A stretch of DNA of 8,136 bases from DATCSE01 sp036568605 (lineage in GTDB: Bacteria > Pseudomonadota > Gammaproteobacteria > Burkholderiales > Burkholderiaceae_C), in assembly GCA_036568605.1 (NCBI GenBank), contig DATCSE010000082.1, positions 1 to 8,136 on the forward strand, given 5' to 3'. Shown in pieces: positions 5,561 through 8,136 of this stretch. Both the position numbers and the translations under genes were made by a program. Below the pieces are notes generated by a model. The model saw nothing but the letters and a program-made list of their open reading frames with translations. It ran no database searches and was not told the DNA's origin. Each line of letters begins with the position of its first letter. Within the stretch, counting starts at the first letter, position 1.

Positions 5561-7090
5561 ATGAACATGCTCGCCCTCCAACGCCGGGCGCCGTACGCCC
5601 TCGCGGCGCTGCTGCTCGCCGCCACGCTGTATGCGATCACGATCGTCTACGCGGCCGGCGAGACGCTGCTCGCGGTGACGATGCTGGCGATCACCGCGCT
5701 CGCCGCGTGGATCTACAGCGCCGCACGCGCCTACGCCTTCCGCTACCTGTTTCCGGGCATCGCGGCAGCGCTGATCTTCGTCGTGTTTCCGATGCTCTAC
5801 ACGACGGCGATCGGCTTCACGAACTACAGCTCGCGCAACCTGCTGGACTTCGATCGCGCGACGCAATACCTGCTCGACGAGACCTATAGCGCCGATGGCG
5901 CTGCGTTCGCGTTCACGCTGCACCGCGATGGCGACCGCTATCGCCTGCGCCTCGAGAACGGCGACGACGGCTCGGTGTTCGTCACGAAGCCGATCGGGCT
6001 CGTCGGCGAAACGCCCGTCGAGATCGCCGCCGAGTCGGCGCAGTCCAACGCCGCGCTGCCCGACCCGGTACCCTTCAAGGACCTGATCGGACTGCAGAAG
6101 AAGATGCAAGCGCTGAAGGTCCGCATGCCTGCGGGCACGGTCGTGCAGATGACGGGCCTGCGCGAATTCGCGCCGGTGCGAAAACTCTACGAGCGAACGA
6201 GCGACGGCGGCCTGGTCAACAAGCAGACCGGTGCGGCGCTGAAGCCGAACTTCGCGACCGGCTTCTACGAGACCGCCGCCGGCGAGCGCGTTCCTCCGGG
6301 TTTTCGTGTCGGCATCGGCTGGGACAACTATCAGCGCATCTTCACCGACCGCAAGTTCCAGGAACCGTTCGTCCGCATCTTCCTCTGGACCGTCGCCTTC
6401 TCGGCATTGACGGTCTTCTTCGGCTGCGCGCTCGGCATGCTGCTCGCGGTGCTGTTCAACTGGGATTCGCTGAAGGGCAAGGGCATCTACCGCACCCTCC
6501 TCTTCATCCCGTACGCCGTACCGGGCTTCATCTCGATCCTCGTCTTCAAGGGCCTGTTCAACAACAACTTCGGCGAGATCAACCTGATCCTCGACGCGCT
6601 CTTCAGGATCAAGCCGGCCTGGTTCTCGGTGCCGCTGCTGGCCAAGACGATGCTGCTGATCGTCAACGTCTGGCTCGGCTATCCCTACATGATGGTGATC
6701 TGCATGGGGCTGATCAAGGCGATCCCGGCCGACCTCTACGAAGCGTCGGCCGTCGCCGGCGTCGGGCCGCTGACGAACTTCTTCCGCATCACGCTGCCGC
6801 TCATCCTGAAGCCACTGACGCCGCTCTTGATCTCGGCGTTCGCCTTCAACTTCAACAACTTCGTGCTGATCGCGCTGCTGACCGGCGGCCGGCCCGACTT
6901 CCTCGACACCAGCGTACCGGCGGGCACGACCGATCTGCTCGTCAGCTACACCTACCGGATCGCGTTCCAGGACTCGGGCCAACAGTTCGGCCTGGCGGCG
7001 GCGATCTCGACGGCGATCTTCGCGATGGTCGCGGTGATCTCGCTGGTGCAGATGCGCTTCACGCGCATCGCCCGCGAAGAAGCGCACTGA
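5561..7090 (+). CDS. malF: Maltose/maltodextrin transport permease MalF
   Basis: Inner-membrane channel subunit, 509 aa (E. coli 514). Eight membrane segments are predicted: ~12-31, 35-56, 62-85, ~272-299, ~311-333, ~362-384, ~418-440 and ~478-498. As in enterobacterial MalF, a ~185-residue periplasmic P2 loop (~86-268) lies between TM3 and TM4; it contacts MalE in the E. coli transporter. The cytoplasmic EAA loop that docks MalK begins at EASAVAG (394-400) and ends in RITLPLI (409-415). The C-terminal block SAFAFNFNNFVLI and the following PAGTTDLLVSYTYRIAF are near-identical to E. coli. The ATG at 5561 is the first in-frame ATG after malE; another lies two codons on. No Shine-Dalgarno is visible before either, so the start is less certain than the identity. 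The frame is the same as malE, separated by the malE TGA and 13 sense codons. Confidence 0.95.
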   Translation: MNMLALQRRAPYALAALLLAATLYAITIVYAAGETLLAVTMLAITALAAWIYSAARAYAFRYLFPGIAAALIFVVFPMLYTTAIGFTNYSSRNLLDFDRATQYLLDETYSADGAAFAFTLHRDGDRYRLRLENGDDGSVFVTKPIGLVGETPVEIAAESAQSNAALPDPVPFKDLIGLQKKMQALKVRMPAGTVVQMTGLREFAPVRKLYERTSDGGLVNKQTGAALKPNFATGFYETAAGERVPPGFRVGIGWDNYQRIFTDRKFQEPFVRIFLWTVAFSALTVFFGCALGMLLAVLFNWDSLKGKGIYRTLLFIPYAVPGFISILVFKGLFNNNFGEINLILDALFRIKPAWFSVPLLAKTMLLIVNVWLGYPYMMVICMGLIKAIPADLYEASAVAGVGPLTNFFRITLPLILKPLTPLLISAFAFNFNNFVLIALLTGGRPDFLDTSVPAGTTDLLVSYTYRIAFQDSGQQFGLAAAISTAIFAMVAVISLVQMRFTRIAREEAH

Positions 7091-7112
7091 AGCAAGCACG
7101 CCGGGAGACGCG

Positions 7113-8003
7113 ATGCCCATCGTTCTCGACAAGTCGCACCGCTGGCGCCTCGTGGCCGCGCATGCTTTCCTGATCGCGCTGTGCGCGCTCGCGATCTTCC
7201 CGTTCCTGCTGGTGTTGTCGATCTCGCTGCGGCCCGGCAACTTCGCCAGCGGCAGCCTGATCCCCGAGACGATCAGCTTCGAGCACTGGAAGCTCGCGCT
7301 GGGCATCGCCTATGTCGACGCCGCCGGCCATGTCGTGCGGCCCGACTTCCCGGTACTGAAATGGCTGTGGAACTCGGTGAAGGTCGCGTTGTTCACCGGC
7401 CTGCTCACACTGTCCCTGTCGACGACCGCGGCCTATGCGTTCGCGCGCATGCGCTTTCGGGGCAAGCAGGCGGCGCTGGGCGGGCTGATGTTGATGCAGA
7501 TGTTCCCGGCGGTACTCGCGCTGGTCGCGCTGTTCGCAATCTTCGACCGTATCGGCAGCCTGTTCCCGTTCATCGGCCTCGACACCCACGCCGCGCTGCT
7601 GCTCGCCTACTCCGGCGGCATCGCGCTGCACGTCTGGACGATCAAGGGCTACTTCGAGACCATCCCACGGGACATCGAGGAGGCCGCCACCGTCGACGGC
7701 GCGACGCCATGGGGCGCGTTCCGCCTGATCCTGCTGCCGATGGCGATGCCGATCCTGATGGTGGTGTTCCTGCTCGCGTTCATCGGCGCGATGAACGAAT
7801 ACCCCGTTGCTTCGATACTGCTGAAACAGCAGGACAAGCTCACGCTGGCGGTTGGCTTGAAGCTCTTTCTCTACGACCAGAAATACCTGTGGGGCGACTT
7901 CGCCGCGGCGGCGATTCTCTCGGGACTGCCGATCACGATCCTCTTCATGGTCGCGCAGAAGTGGATGGTCTCCGGCCTGACGGCGGGCGGCACCAAAGGT
8001 TGA
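7113..8003 (+). CDS. malG: Maltose/maltodextrin transport permease MalG
   Basis: Second inner-membrane subunit of the MalFGK2 importer; 296 aa, the same length as E. coli MalG. Six membrane segments are predicted (~15-37, ~86-112, ~124-146, ~166-184, ~208-230 and ~262-282). Blocks nearly identical to E. coli include ISLRPGNFASGSLIPE (~37-52), the LWNSVKVA segment, TTAAYAFARMRF, FQMFPAVL-like MQMFPAVLALVALF, and GGIALHVWTIKGYFETIP (~169-186). The EAA loop for MalK docking is EEAATVDGATPWGAFRLILLP (~189-209). The C-terminus ends in GLTAGGTKG like the E. coli protein (GLTAGGVKG), a segment that reaches into the translocation path near bound sugar. GGGAGA at 7103-7108 precedes the ATG by 4 nt. 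It lies 22 bp after malF, and its stop overlaps the next gene (TGATG), so malEFG and that gene form one operon. Confident assignment. Confidence 0.97.
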   Translation: MPIVLDKSHRWRLVAAHAFLIALCALAIFPFLLVLSISLRPGNFASGSLIPETISFEHWKLALGIAYVDAAGHVVRPDFPVLKWLWNSVKVALFTGLLTLSLSTTAAYAFARMRFRGKQAALGGLMLMQMFPAVLALVALFAIFDRIGSLFPFIGLDTHAALLLAYSGGIALHVWTIKGYFETIPRDIEEAATVDGATPWGAFRLILLPMAMPILMVVFLLAFIGAMNEYPVASILLKQQDKLTLAVGLKLFLYDQKYLWGDFAAAAILSGLPITILFMVAQKWMVSGLTAGGTKG

Positions 8004-8136
8004 TGAGCGCGCGACTCGCCGGGTTCGCCGCCGCGGCACTGGCCGCTCTGGCCGCCGCTTGCCAGGGCCCGATGCCGACGCCGACGCCGACGCCGGTCGT
8101 CGCGAGGGCCGGGGCCACAGCCGCGACCGCTGCGCG
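8003..8136 (+). CDS. Lipoprotein precursor, 5' part only (co-translated with malG)
   Basis: Open from ATG at 8003 to the window edge: 44 complete codons and no stop. The start overlaps the malG TGA as TGATG, a classic translational-coupling arrangement; no separate strong ribosome binding site is needed. The N-terminus MSARLAGFAAAALAALAAAC is a short basic-hydrophobic signal ending in a plausible lipobox (AAAC, Cys20). Gln21 at +2 would favour the outer membrane by the usual Lol rule. After Cys20 comes a Pro-Thr repeat (residues 25-31) from three GCCGAC hexamers, then an Ala/Thr-rich linker, typical of the flexible tether between lipid anchor and folded domain. The folded part is outside the window. 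Position suggests a surface or periplasmic component of maltodextrin use, such as a glycoside hydrolase, but this is only inference from context. Confidence 0.75.
   Translation, partial: MSARLAGFAAAALAALAAACQGPMPTPTPTPVVARAGATAATAA

Noticed and set aside
3830..7306. 1158-codon open frame on the minus strand across DUF1304, malE, malF and the start of malG
   Set aside because: Its translation is rich in Arg, Asp, Glu, His and Gln with no recognisable domain, and it lies antisense to genes with clear homologues. Such frames are expected in very G+C-rich codon usage.

Overview
The window is G+C-rich and all its genes lie on the + strand. The third codon position is almost always G or C. A high-GC gammaproteobacterium, most likely of the Xanthomonadales (Lysobacter/Dokdonella-like), fits best, for two reasons. 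First, MalE, MalF and MalG align closely with the enterobacterial-type maltose transporter, including a MalF with the large second periplasmic loop and a MalG of exactly 296 residues. Second, the palindrome CCCTCTCCCGC/GCGGGAGAGGG near the left end is a dispersed intergenic repeat that I know from xanthomonads and related high-GC proteobacteria. The placement is inference; a high-GC betaproteobacterium is possible.

Layout. (1) Positions 1-3697 hold what looks like one transcription unit: the 3' end of an ABC transporter ATPase (YbbA/LolD type), a large FtsX-like permease (870 aa, about 10 membrane segments, YbbP-like), and a small HD-domain phosphohydrolase-like gene that starts 1 nt after the permease stop. 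The ATPase-permease junction is occupied by a 165-bp palindromic element (327-491). It has 36-bp inverted ends and an interior built on an exact 39-bp period. The element encodes the last ~52 residues of the ATPase and its stop codon, and it holds the only Shine-Dalgarno-like bases before the permease. (2) Positions 3786-4139 encode a small four-helix membrane protein of the DUF1304 family with its own ribosome binding site. (3) From 4316 onward there is a maltose/maltodextrin importer operon: malE (periplasmic binding protein), malF and malG (inner-membrane permeases), then the start of a lipoprotein gene that overlaps the malG stop and runs off the window.

How the genes work together. MalE would capture a malto-oligosaccharide in the periplasm and deliver it to the MalF-MalG channel. 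The ATPase MalK that powers the channel is not in the window, and the ATPase at the left end belongs to a different ABC class (FtsX-like permease partner), so it is not a substitute. The lipoprotein after malG may be an envelope component of maltodextrin use, but too little of it is visible to name it. The ATPase/FtsX-like pair belongs to a class usually linked to envelope, lipoprotein or hydrophobic-substrate handling; its substrate cannot be read from the sequence.

Most of the window is ordinary. The most unusual item is the palindromic repeat element embedded in frame at the ATPase-permease junction. Next come the altered sugar-pocket positions of MalE and the HD gene as translational partner of the FtsX-like permease. 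I found no CRISPR array, tRNA, rRNA, insertion sequence or phage gene, and no clear sign of an undescribed multi-gene system.
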